In this document: positions 49,600 through 57,477 of the stretch, piece by piece
Layout of the letters: every line of letters starts with the position of its first letter
Position numbering within the stretch: the stretch's first letter is position 1
Source of the DNA: Streptomyces sp. STR69
GTDB lineage: Bacteria; Actinomycetota; Actinomycetes; Streptomycetales; Streptomycetaceae
DNA length: 64,000 nt
Assembly: GCF_024519455.1 (NCBI RefSeq)
Contig: NZ_JALJRY010000038.1
Span: 40,273-104,272, forward strand
Direction: 5' to 3'
Position numbers and translations under genes: made by a program
Notes under the pieces: model-generated
Told to the model about the DNA's origin: nothing
Databases searched by the model: none
The model's input: the letters and a program-made list of their open reading frames with translations, nothing else

Positions 49600-50154
49600 G
49601 TGCCGGAACAGGACGTAACGGTCGGGCAGTTGCTGCTCGCCGAGTACCAGACCGTCAAGGACGAGCAGAAGACCCGTATCGGCTTCCGCGACAACCTCCT
49701 CTACGTCACCCTCACCATCGTCGCCGCCGTCATCGCCGCCGCGGCCCAGGCCAAGCAGCCCGTGATGCTGCTCGCGCTGCCCCCGGTGTGTGTCGTGCTC
49801 GGCTGGACCTATCTCGTGAACGACGAGAAGATCTCCGCGATCGGGACGTACGTACGCGACGACCTGGCGCCCCGGCTTGCCGAACTCGCCCAGGCCGAGG
49901 CGGTGTTCGGGTGGGAGACGGCCCACCGTTCCGACACCCGCCGACGCTCCCGCAAGGTCATCCAGTACTCCGTCGACCTGCTGGCGTTCTGCGTCGTCCC
50001 GTTCGCCGGGCTCATCGTCTACTGGGCCGCAGGCCGGATGTCACCCGGCCTGCTCGCCCTCTCCGTCGTCGAGGCGCTCATCGTCATCGGCCTCGGCCAC
50101 CAGGTCCTGAGCTATGCGCGACCGTCCAACTCGCCCTGCCCGCCTACCCCTTGA
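49600..50154 (+). CDS. Four-helix membrane protein divergent from the nucleosidase/NB-ARC unit
   Basis: 184 residues. An N-terminal amphipathic segment (LLLAEYQTVKDEQKTRIGFR) leads into two membrane helices (about 35-51 and 55-73). A cytosolic helical loop rich in charged residues (about 75-120) and two more helices (125-145 and 150-168) follow. The N-terminal EQxxRIxxRDNLxY pattern recurs in small membrane proteins that I associate with STAND/nucleosidase neighbourhoods. The GTG start is preceded by GGGGGAAGGGAA. Only 26 bases separate it from the divergent nucleosidase start, implying shared control. It could be the membrane effector or a membrane anchor of that unit. Its 3' end overlaps the convergent response-regulator gene by 11 bases. 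Confidence 0.75.
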   Translation: MPEQDVTVGQLLLAEYQTVKDEQKTRIGFRDNLLYVTLTIVAAVIAAAAQAKQPVMLLALPPVCVVLGWTYLVNDEKISAIGTYVRDDLAPRLAELAQAEAVFGWETAHRSDTRRRSRKVIQYSVDLLAFCVVPFAGLIVYWAAGRMSPGLLALSVVEALIVIGLGHQVLSYARPSNSPCPPTP

Positions 50155-50827
50155 CCCACCGGTACTGCAACTCGGGCCGCCCCACAGTCCCGTACTGCGG
50201 ACTCCTCGCCGCCCTCCCCGCCTCCACCAGATGCTCCAGGTACCGCCGAGCCGTGATCCGGGAAATCCCCACCGCCTCCGCCACCCCCGCCGCAGTGAGC
50301 CCCTCCCTGCAGTCCCGCAGAGTGACAGTCACCTTCTCCAACGTCGGCGCGCTCAGCCCCTTCGGCAGTGCCGCAGGCGAAGGCGCCCGTAGAGCAGCCA
50401 ACGCGCGGTCGACCTCGTCCTGGCCGCTCGCCTCACCGGCCGCCGCGTGGAACTCGGCGTACCGCACCAGCCGGTCCCGAAGTGTCGCGAACGTGAACGG
50501 CTTCAGGACGTACTGGACCACCCCCAGCGACACTCCCTCCCGTACCACCGCCAGGTCCCGCGCCGACGTCACCGCGATCACGTCCGCGTGGTAACCGGCG
50601 GCCCGCAGCGATCGAGCCAGCTGCAGGCCATGCGCATCCGGCAGGTGCAGATCCAGCAACAGCAAATCCACCTGCGTACGCTCCAGCGCCCGTCTCGCCT
50701 CCGCCCCCGTGTGCGCCTTGCCCACCGCCACGAAGCCCGGCACCCGGCCCACGTACATCACGTGCGCGTCGGCGGCTACGGGATCGTCCTCGACGATGAG
50801 GACGCGGATCGGGTCGGCCGTAGTCAT
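50144..50827 (-). CDS. Response regulator, CitB/DcuR type
   Basis: 227 residues. The receiver domain (1-125) has the acidic pair VEDD (12-15), phospho-acceptor Asp59 in LLLLDLHLPD and the conserved Lys in YVLKPF. The C-terminal part (about 165-220) is the CitB-type helix-turn-helix (LTAAGVAEAVGISRITARRY). The ATG at 50827 overlaps the kinase stop (ATGA), so kinase and regulator are translationally coupled. With the divergent dctA-like symporter it most likely activates C4-dicarboxylate or citrate uptake. Confidence 0.93.
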   Translation of the reverse strand: MTTADPIRVLIVEDDPVAADAHVMYVGRVPGFVAVGKAHTGAEARRALERTQVDLLLLDLHLPDAHGLQLARSLRAAGYHADVIAVTSARDLAVVREGVSLGVVQYVLKPFTFATLRDRLVRYAEFHAAAGEASGQDEVDRALAALRAPSPAALPKGLSAPTLEKVTVTLRDCREGLTAAGVAEAVGISRITARRYLEHLVEAGRAARSPQYGTVGRPELQYRWVKG

Positions 50828-52521
50828 GAGGTACCACCTTTGGAAACCGAACCTGGGACGGAGCCCTGGGGCGACGTCCCAACACCACCCGCACTCGCGT
50901 CCGTCCCCCACAACGGCAACCGCACCTCGAACACCGCCCCGCCTCCCTCCGCCTCCGCCACTGTCAACGTCCCCTCATGCCGGTTCACCGCCTGGCGTAC
51001 CAACGCCAGTCCCAGCCCCCGGCCGCCCGGTCCCGCCGGCTTCGTCGAGAAGCCGCGCTGGAAGACCGCCTCCGCGTGGGCCGGGTCCACCCCCGTCCCC
51101 GTGTCCGCGACCCGCAGCACCAGCGCGGAGCCGGAGCCCGTCGCGTCCGCCTCCGTGCGCGCCGTCACCGTGACCCGCGCCCGCAGGCTTCCCTGGGCCG
51201 CGTCCACCGCGTTGTCGATCAGGTTTCCGAGGATCGTCACCAAGTCCCGCGCGGAGAGTGAATCCGGCAGCAGGCCGTCGTCCAGGCCGCTGTCCTCGGA
51301 CACCACCAACTCGACGCCCCGCTCGTTCGATTGGGCCGTCTTGCCCAGCAACAGGGCTGCCAGCACAGGCTCGTTGACCGCCGAGACGACCTGGTCCGTC
51401 AGCGTCTGGGCCAACTCCAACTCGGCCGTCGCGAAGTCCACCGCCTCCTCCGCTCGGCCGAGTTCGATCAACGACACCACCGTGTGGAGGCGGTTCGCCG
51501 CCTCGTGCGCCTGTGACCGCAGCGCCTGGGTGAAGCCGCGTTCCGAGTCCAACTCGCCCATCAGGGACTGGAGTTCGGTGACGTCGCGGAGGGTTACGAC
51601 CGTTCCTCGGCGTTCGCCGCCCGACACCGGTGAGGTGTTCACCACCAGTACCCGTGACGCCGTCAGGTGTACCTCGTCCACCCGTTCCTCCGACGACAGC
51701 AGTGCGCCCGTCAGCGGTGCGGGCAGGCCCAGGTCCGCGACCGAGCGGCCCACCACGTCACCCGTGACTCCGAGGAGTTCGCGCCCGCCGTCGTTCATGA
51801 GCGCCACCCGGTACTGCCCGTCGAGCATCAGCAGCCCTTCCCGTACCGCGTGCAGCGCGGCCTGGTGGTAGTCGTGCATATGGCTCAGCTCGGTCGCGTT
51901 CATGTTGTGGGTGTGACGGCGGAGGCGGGCGTTGATGACGTACGTCCCTACGGCACCCAGTGCCAGGGCGCCCGCCGCGACGCCGATCAGCGCCGTCACC
52001 TGGTCCTGCACCCGCTGGGTGATCGCCTCGACCCGGATGCCGGCGCTGACCAGGCCGATGATCCGGGTGCGGCCGGTGTCGTAGATCGGGGTGACCGCGC
52101 GGACGGACGCGCCGAGCGTACCGGTGTAGGTCTCGGTGAAGGACTCGCCATTGAGGGCGGGTTCGATGTGGCCGAGGAACTTCTTGCCGATCTGGTTCTT
52201 GTCCGGGTGGGTCCAGCGGATGCCCTGCGGGTTCATGATCGTGACGAAGTCGACCTGGGTGTCGCGCTGGACGCGCAGGGAGTACGTCTCCAGGTGCGCG
52301 GTGGGGTCGGACGTACCGATCGCCGCCACCACCGACGGGGAGTCCGCGACCGAGCGGGCCACCGCCGTGGCCTGGCGGCCGGCCGCGTCCTCGGCCTGGC
52401 TGCGGTCGCTGACGTAGGTGAACAGCGCGTACCCGGCGACGACGACCGCTATCAGCACCGCCTGCATGCCGAAGAGCTGACCGGCGAGGCTGCGGGGACG
52501 GGGGACGTGCGGGAAGCGCAT
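50824..52521 (-). CDS. Sensor histidine kinase, CitA/DcuS type
   Basis: 565 residues. Membrane helix 1 (about 17-36) and helix 2 (about 185-207) bracket an extracytoplasmic Cache/PAS sensor containing VDFVTIMNPQGIRWTHPD, typical of citrate/C4-dicarboxylate sensors. A cytosolic PAS domain (about 225-320) is followed by the phospho-acceptor region SQAHEAANRLHTVVSLIE and an HATPase domain with ILGNLIDNAVDAA, DTGTGVDP and GGRGLGLALV. The ATG at 52521 gives the normal short cytosolic start. It is divergent from the dicarboxylate symporter gene by 200 bases, its probable target. Confidence 0.93.
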   Translation of the reverse strand: MRFPHVPRPRSLAGQLFGMQAVLIAVVVAGYALFTYVSDRSQAEDAAGRQATAVARSVADSPSVVAAIGTSDPTAHLETYSLRVQRDTQVDFVTIMNPQGIRWTHPDKNQIGKKFLGHIEPALNGESFTETYTGTLGASVRAVTPIYDTGRTRIIGLVSAGIRVEAITQRVQDQVTALIGVAAGALALGAVGTYVINARLRRHTHNMNATELSHMHDYHQAALHAVREGLLMLDGQYRVALMNDGGRELLGVTGDVVGRSVADLGLPAPLTGALLSSEERVDEVHLTASRVLVVNTSPVSGGERRGTVVTLRDVTELQSLMGELDSERGFTQALRSQAHEAANRLHTVVSLIELGRAEEAVDFATAELELAQTLTDQVVSAVNEPVLAALLLGKTAQSNERGVELVVSEDSGLDDGLLPDSLSARDLVTILGNLIDNAVDAAQGSLRARVTVTARTEADATGSGSALVLRVADTGTGVDPAHAEAVFQRGFSTKPAGPGGRGLGLALVRQAVNRHEGTLTVAEAEGGGAVFEVRLPLWGTDASAGGVGTSPQGSVPGSVSKGGTS

Positions 52522-52721
52522 GTCGTCAGTGTGCCTCTCCGAAATGGCGCGAACTAAATGAACGTAAGGGTGACCGCCCTCACAAGCCAGGAGATAGTCA
52601 CCGCAACCCCCTGGGAGCCCCCATCTCCCGGATCTTCCCGGATGTGAGCCGCACAACGGGATTCCGCCGGTCGTGAGCCGCACGCCGGATGATGCCGACG
52701 ACGTCGTCAAGGAGGGCAGCC

Positions 52722-54110
52722 GTGGCCAGCACGCCCGCATCTGCCGCACCCGCAGCACCGCCCGCGAAGCGGGACCGCACCCACTACCTCTACATCGCGG
52801 TGATCGTCGCGGTCGCCCTCGGTATCGCCGTCGGGTTCATCGCGCCGGACTTCGCCAAGGAGCTGAAGCCGCTCGGTACGGGCTTTGTCGCGCTGATCAA
52901 GATGATGATCTCGCCGATCATCTTCTGCACGATCGTGCTCGGCGTCGGCTCCGTACGGAAGGCCGCGCAGGTCGGCAAGGTCGGCGGACTCGCGCTCGGC
53001 TACTTCATCGCGATGTCGTTCGTGGCGCTGGCCATCGGCCTGGTCGTCGGCAACATCATCCACCCGGGCAGCGGCATGCACCTGACCGAGGCCGTCAAGG
53101 GCGTCGGACACACGCAGGCCCAGGCCGCCGCCGAGGGCCCGGTCGACTTCCTGCTCGGGGTCATCCCGACCACCTTCGTGTCGGCGTTCACCGAGGGCCA
53201 GGTCCTCCAGACGCTGCTGATCGCGCTTCTCGCGGGCTTCGCGCTGCAGGCCATGGGCCGGACCGGCGAGCCGGTGCTGCGCGGGGTCGAGTACATCCAG
53301 AAGCTGGTCTTCCGCATCCTCGGCATGATCATGTGGGCCGCGCCCGTCGGTGCCTTCGGCGCGATGGCCGCCGTCATCGGCGAGACCGGCATGGACGCGC
53401 TGAAGGCGCTGGGCACGATCATGCTCGGCTTCTACGTCACCTGCTTCCTGTTCATCGTGATCGTGCTCGGCACGCTGACCAAGCTGGTCGCCAAGGTCAA
53501 CCTCTTCCAGCTGCTGAAGTACCTCGGCCGGGAGTTCCTGCTGATCGTCTCCACCTCCTCGTCCGAGTCCGCGCTGCCGCGGCTCATCGCGAAGATGGAG
53601 CACCTCGGTGTCAGCCGCCCGGTCGTCGGCATCACCGTGCCGACCGGTTACTCCTTCAACCTCGACGGCACGATGATCTACCTGACCATGGCGTCGCTGT
53701 TCATCGCCGACGCCATGGACCAGCCGATGAGCATCGGCCAGCAGATCGGCCTGCTGCTCTTCATGATGGTCGCCTCCAAGGGCGCGGCCGGTGTCTCCGG
53801 CTCCGGCATCGCCGTACTCGCCAGTGGTCTGCAGTCGCACAAGCCGGCCCTGGTCGACGGTGTCGGCCTGATCATCGGCATCGACCGCTTCATGAGCGAG
53901 GCCCGCGCCGTCACCAACTTCGCCGGCAACGCCGTCGCCACGCTGCTTATCGGCACCTGGACCGGCGAGGTCGACAAGGAGCGGGTGGACCGGGTCCTCG
54001 CGGGTGAACTGCCCTTCGACGAGAAGACGTTGCTCGACGAGAAGGACGGCGACGAGCACCTCGACGGCGTGCCCGAGCAGGGCGGCGAGAAGGAACTCGC
54101 CAAGGCCTGA
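52722..54110 (+). CDS. dctA: C4-dicarboxylate:cation symporter (DctA/GltP family)
   Basis: 462 residues from GTG 52722, chosen because GGAGGG lies 5 bases upstream; ATG 52689 would add 11 residues without a ribosome site. About eight membrane helices plus re-entrant loops are expected. The hairpin-1 serine motif is TSSSESALPRLI and the cation/substrate motif GYSFNLDGTMIYL. It imports succinate, fumarate or malate with cations. It is divergent from a CitA/CitB-type two-component system. The C-terminal 40 residues are acidic, Glu/Lys-rich and cytosolic. Confidence 0.94.
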   Translation: MASTPASAAPAAPPAKRDRTHYLYIAVIVAVALGIAVGFIAPDFAKELKPLGTGFVALIKMMISPIIFCTIVLGVGSVRKAAQVGKVGGLALGYFIAMSFVALAIGLVVGNIIHPGSGMHLTEAVKGVGHTQAQAAAEGPVDFLLGVIPTTFVSAFTEGQVLQTLLIALLAGFALQAMGRTGEPVLRGVEYIQKLVFRILGMIMWAAPVGAFGAMAAVIGETGMDALKALGTIMLGFYVTCFLFIVIVLGTLTKLVAKVNLFQLLKYLGREFLLIVSTSSSESALPRLIAKMEHLGVSRPVVGITVPTGYSFNLDGTMIYLTMASLFIADAMDQPMSIGQQIGLLLFMMVASKGAAGVSGSGIAVLASGLQSHKPALVDGVGLIIGIDRFMSEARAVTNFAGNAVATLLIGTWTGEVDKERVDRVLAGELPFDEKTLLDEKDGDEHLDGVPEQGGEKELAKA

Positions 54111-54124
54111 TCCGCCCCCCGAGC

Positions 54125-54163
54125 GGGGCGCCCGGACCCACCTGAACAAGGTCCGGACGCCCC
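54125..54163 (+). terminator. Terminator after dctA
   Basis: GGGGCGCCCGGACC (54125-54138) pairs with GGTCCGGACGCCCC (54150-54163) with one mismatch, 15 bases after the stop. Confidence 0.78.
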
Positions 54164-54275
54164 ACGGACTCCGGGTGGCTGGGTGTCCCCCCGTCGCTCA
54201 GCCGCCCGGTCCACCACGTGTGCCGACCGTCGGCCGCCCGACCTCCCGGGCCCGGCGTTCAAGCGGATGCACTAC

Positions 54276-54317
54276 CGTGCCGTGCCGTGCCGGAAACCTC
54301 CGGCACGGCACGGCACG
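54276..54317. other. Perfect 19-bp hairpin made of CGTGC repeats upstream of the DUF2127 gene
   Basis: Three and a half CGTGC units at 54276-54294 are exactly mirrored at 54299-54317 around an AACC loop, 28 bases before the DUF2127 start. In RNA it would fold very stably and could act as attenuator or leader protector; as DNA it is a long operator-like palindrome. Confidence 0.85.
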
Positions 54318-54345
54318 TTCGCGTTCGGCGGGAGTCACGGGGGAC

Positions 54346-55116
54346 ATGGGCATGAAGATCGACTGGGACCGGCGGCACTGCGCACGGCACGGGCATGTGA
54401 CGTACGCGCCCGACGAGACGGTGCTGCGGGAGCGGCTGCGTGTCGAGACCAAGTTCGGTACGGCCTGGCGCTGTCTGCGCTGCGGAGACTTCGCGCTCGG
54501 CGACCCGCACGGCTCGGGGCCCGCCGAGAACGCCCCGCTGGTACCGCGCGGGAAGGTGCTGCGGGACCTGTTCATCCTGCGGTTCCTCGCGATCGAGCGG
54601 GCCGTGCGCGGGGTGTTCATCGTGCTGGTCGCCGCCGCGGTGTGGAAGTTCAGCAACAGCCAGGACTCGGTGCGCAAGCTCTTCGACGACTACCTGAACG
54701 TCTTCCGCCCCGTCTTCAAGCACTTCCACTACGACCTCGACCACTCGCCGGTCGTCGGCTCCATCCAGAAGACCTTCGGCTACAAGCACTCCACACTGGT
54801 CCTGGTCGCCGTACTGCTGCTGGCGTACGCGCTGATCGAACTCGTCGAGGCCGGCGGGCTCTGGTACGCCAAGCGCTGGGCGGAGTATCTGACGGTGGTC
54901 GCCACCGCAGCCTTCCTGCCGCTGGAGATCTACGAACTCACCGAGCACATCAGCTGGTTGAAGATCGCCACCCTCGTCCTCAACATCCTCGCCGTCCTCT
55001 ACATCGCCCTCGCCAAGCGGCTGTTCGGGCTGCGCGGCGGACGGAAGGCGTTCGACGAGGAGCGCGAGAGCGCGTCTCTGCTCGAAGTGGAGACGTCCGC
55101 GGGCGTGATGGTCTGA
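54346..55116 (+). CDS. DUF2127 family membrane protein
   Basis: 256 residues from ATG 54346 (ATG 54352 also possible). The cytosolic N-terminus has HCARHGHV and a CLRCGDF pair, a possible metal site (Cys, His and Cys-x2-Cys). It is followed by four membrane helices near 88-108, 150-170, 180-205 and 215-235. ALIELVEAGGLWYAKRWAEYL and LEIYELTEH are the DUF2127 hallmarks. Function unknown. A perfect hairpin sits in its leader. Convergent with the epimerase-like gene, 24 bases apart. Confidence 0.85.
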   Translation: MGMKIDWDRRHCARHGHVTYAPDETVLRERLRVETKFGTAWRCLRCGDFALGDPHGSGPAENAPLVPRGKVLRDLFILRFLAIERAVRGVFIVLVAAAVWKFSNSQDSVRKLFDDYLNVFRPVFKHFHYDLDHSPVVGSIQKTFGYKHSTLVLVAVLLLAYALIELVEAGGLWYAKRWAEYLTVVATAAFLPLEIYELTEHISWLKIATLVLNILAVLYIALAKRLFGLRGGRKAFDEERESASLLEVETSAGVMV

Positions 55117-55140
55117 CGGCCAGGATGCTCTCACCCTCGG

Positions 55141-56040
55141 CTACCGCACCACCCCCGGCAACCACTCCCAGGCCCGGGTGAACGCGTAACCGAGTTGTGT
55201 CGCACGGGAGTTGTCCATGCCGTAGGAACGGGCGAAGGAGAACGGGGAGTTCTCGCCCTCCGGCGCCGTCCGGAACACCACCCGGCCGGACGGGAGGTGC
55301 GCGGCGATCGCCTCGCACAGCTCCTCCGTGGTCAGCAGGCCGTGGGAGGCCGCGTTGACCGGGCCGGTGAAGTCCTGGCCGACCGTCCAGAAGAGGAAGT
55401 CGGCGATCTCGTCGACGTGGATGTAGGTCGCCGGGTGGTTTGTGGCCGGGACCGCGATCGCCTCACCCGCACGGATGCGGTCCGTGTAGTGGCCCAGGCG
55501 GCCGGTGAAGTCATCGGCGCCGCCCAGGACATGGGCCACGCGGACGGCCGCATACGGCAGCTCCGGTCCGGGCGCCGCGAAGACCGCCTCCGCCTGGCGC
55601 TTGCCCTCGCCGTAGTGCGTGTCGAGGAACTCCCGGTCGTCCCAGGGGAGTTCGAGGTCGACGGGCACGGCGAGCGGATCGACGGCCGTCTCGCCCACGA
55701 GGTCGGCCGAGTCCTCGTACTCGTACACCTCGACCGTCGACGTCATGACATAGCGGTTGGTGCGGCCGGTGAACAAGCGGCGGGCGATCGCCGCCTGGCG
55801 CGGGGTGTAGCAGACCTGGTCGACGACGACGTCGAAGGTGCGCGGGCCGAGCGCGGTGCGCAGCGCCTCCTCGTCGTCGCGGTCGGCGATCAGGTGCGCC
55901 GCTCCGGCGGGCGGCGCCGACGAACCCCGGTTGAGGACGGTGACCCGGTCTCCGGCGGCCAGCAGCCGGGCGATCAGCCGCTTGCCGAAGTAGCGGTTTC
56001 CGCCGATGACCAGTACCTCTCGCGCTTTTCCCATGACCAT
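55141..56040 (-). CDS. NAD-dependent epimerase/dehydratase-like protein
   Basis: 299 residues. A Rossmann start (EVLVIGGNRYFGKRLIARLL) has the atypical GGNRYFG glycine motif of the isoflavone-reductase-like/CSP41-like extended SDR group. The usual YxxxK site is represented by HYGEGKRQAE, where Tyr and Lys are spaced by three residues, so catalysis is possible. DRDDEEALRTAL provides the cofactor loop. ATG 56040 or 56034 may start it; neither has a strong ribosome site. Divergent from the Lrp regulator by 39 bases, suggesting linked control. Substrate unknown. Confidence 0.87.
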   Translation of the reverse strand: MVMGKAREVLVIGGNRYFGKRLIARLLAAGDRVTVLNRGSSAPPAGAAHLIADRDDEEALRTALGPRTFDVVVDQVCYTPRQAAIARRLFTGRTNRYVMTSTVEVYEYEDSADLVGETAVDPLAVPVDLELPWDDREFLDTHYGEGKRQAEAVFAAPGPELPYAAVRVAHVLGGADDFTGRLGHYTDRIRAGEAIAVPATNHPATYIHVDEIADFLFWTVGQDFTGPVNAASHGLLTTEELCEAIAAHLPSGRVVFRTAPEGENSPFSFARSYGMDNSRATQLGYAFTRAWEWLPGVVR

Positions 56041-56079
56041 AATTCTGCTGGCGTACCCGCGCCGACTGAAGGGGAAGAC

Positions 56080-56589
56080 ATGGGAGTTCCGGCCGCAGCG
56101 CCGAAAGAACCACGGCATTCGCGTGGCGGTGCCGACGAAACATCGGTGGCCTTCGACGGCGTGGACCGGCAGATCCTCCAGCTTCTCCAGACCGACGGCC
56201 GGATCAAGCTCAGTGAGCTCGGGCGGCGCGTCCGGCTGAGCCCGGCGGCGGTCACCGAGCGGGTGCGGCGGCTGGAGACCGCGGGCGTGATCAGCGGCTA
56301 CGGCGCCCAGGTGGTCCCGGGCCGGCTCGGTTACGGCATCCAGGCGTTCATCCGGGTGAACCCGCACGGCGGCTACAACCTGAAGCACCCCAGGACCCTG
56401 GAGCTGATCGAGCGCCCCGAGATCACCGAGGTGCACCATGTCGTCGGCGAGGACTGCTGGATCCTCAAAGTCGTCGTCCGGGACACCGTCCACCTGGAGG
56501 ACGTCCTCGAAGCGGTCTCCGTGCTCGGGCGCACCACGACGTCGATCGTGCTGACCTCCCCGGTGGAGCGGAAACCGCTCTTGCCCTGA
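56080..56589 (+). CDS. Lrp/AsnC family transcriptional regulator
   Basis: 169 residues. An N-terminal extension of about 25 residues is followed by the Lrp helix-turn-helix (residues 28-75: DRQILQLLQTDGRIKLSELGRR, then RLSPAAVTERVRRLETAGVI). The RAM/AsnC ligand domain follows (GYGIQAFIRVNPHGG onwards). GAAGGGGAAGAC precedes the ATG. Divergent from the epimerase-like gene. Amino-acid-responsive control is typical for the family; the ligand cannot be told. Confidence 0.93.
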   Translation: MGVPAAAPKEPRHSRGGADETSVAFDGVDRQILQLLQTDGRIKLSELGRRVRLSPAAVTERVRRLETAGVISGYGAQVVPGRLGYGIQAFIRVNPHGGYNLKHPRTLELIERPEITEVHHVVGEDCWILKVVVRDTVHLEDVLEAVSVLGRTTTSIVLTSPVERKPLLP

Positions 56590-56618
56590 CGTCGGCGTCA
56601 AGGATTACCGTCGTAGAC

Positions 56619-57005
56619 ATGCGAATCGGCGAGCTGGCCGCGCGGGCCGGGACCACGACGCGAACGCTCAGGTACTACGAGTCGCGGGGGCTGTTGCCCG
56701 CGCGGCGCGGTGGCAACGGGTACCGGACGTACGACGAGGGCGATCTGAAGCTGTTGCGGCAGATCAGGACCCTGCAGGACTTCGGGTTCGACCTGGAGGA
56801 GACGCGGCCCTTCGTGGAGTGTCTGCGGGCCGGGCACCCGGAGGGCGACTCGTGTCCGGCGTCGCTCGCGGTCTACCGCCGCAAGCTTTCCGAACTGGAT
56901 TCCCTGATCGGGGAGTTGCAGGCGGTGCGGGCGGAGATCGGGGTGCGGCTGGCGTCGGTCGACGAGCCATCACCATTGTGCGAACTGGGAGGGCGTGAGC
57001 TGTGA
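56619..57005 (+). CDS. MerR family regulator coupled to thioredoxin
   Basis: 128 residues. The winged helix (1-70) is MRIGELAARAGTTTRTLRYY followed by ESRGLLPARRGGNGYRTYDE, near-ideal MerR. A dimerisation helix follows. Cys68, Cys79 and Cys121 lie in the effector half, spaced unlike CueR or SoxR. With the coupled thioredoxin they suggest thiol or disulfide sensing. The last four bases overlap the thioredoxin start (GTGA). Confidence 0.92.
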   Translation: MRIGELAARAGTTTRTLRYYESRGLLPARRGGNGYRTYDEGDLKLLRQIRTLQDFGFDLEETRPFVECLRAGHPEGDSCPASLAVYRRKLSELDSLIGELQAVRAEIGVRLASVDEPSPLCELGGREL

Positions 57006-57334
57006 TCGACGTAGCGGGCGTGATGGACGTGACGGACGAGAATTTCTCGGCGGAGGTGATCGGGGCCGAGTTGCCGGTGCTGGTGGAGTTCACCGCGGAC
57101 TGGTGCCCGCCGTGCCGGCAGATGGGACCGGTGCTGCGGGCCCTCGCCGCGGAGGAGGGCGAGCGGCTGAAGGTGGTGCAGCTGAACGTGGACGAGAATC
57201 CGGAGACCACGAACGCGTACAAGGTTCTCTCGATGCCCACGTTCATGGTCTTCCGGGGCGGTGAGCCGGTGAAGGCCATGGTGGGAGCCAGGCCGAAGCG
57301 GCGGCTGCTGGAGGAACTGGCCGACGTGATCTGA
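57002..57334 (+). CDS. trxA: Thioredoxin
   Basis: 110 residues, a single thioredoxin fold with ADWCPPCRQMGP. The WCPPC active site is at 34-38, where the central Pro-Pro differs from the usual Gly-Pro and should shift redox potential. The cis-Pro is in VLSMPTFMVF. Residues 1-10 extend the normal N-terminus. The GTG start overlaps the MerR stop by four bases, so the regulator and reductase are made together. A strong terminator follows. Confidence 0.94.
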   Translation: MIDVAGVMDVTDENFSAEVIGAELPVLVEFTADWCPPCRQMGPVLRALAAEEGERLKVVQLNVDENPETTNAYKVLSMPTFMVFRGGEPVKAMVGARPKRRLLEELADVI

Positions 57335-57364
57335 ACCCGCTGACCCGATCCGCCGGCACGAAAA

Positions 57365-57394
57365 AATCCCCTGAGCAATTGCGCTCGGGGGATT
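57365..57394. terminator. Strong terminator after the thioredoxin gene
   Basis: AATCCCCTGAGC (57365-57376) pairs with GCTCGGGGGATT (57383-57394), one T-G wobble, loop AATTGC, followed by CTTTT. The A-run before it makes the element usable on the other strand too. Confidence 0.9.
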
Positions 57395-57462
57395 CTTTTG
57401 CGTATATTCAATGGTTCGCGACTTCATGGGAATTAGGTCGCAAAGAGGCTCAGTGAGCACAG

Positions 57463-57470
57463 TATATAGG
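57463..57470 (+). promoter_or_regulatory. Candidate -10 element of helD
   Basis: TATATAGG ends 7 bases before the GTG start codon of helD. This would place the transcription start at or next to the start codon, i.e. a leaderless mRNA. Confidence 0.45.
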
Positions 57471-57477
57471 TCCGGGA

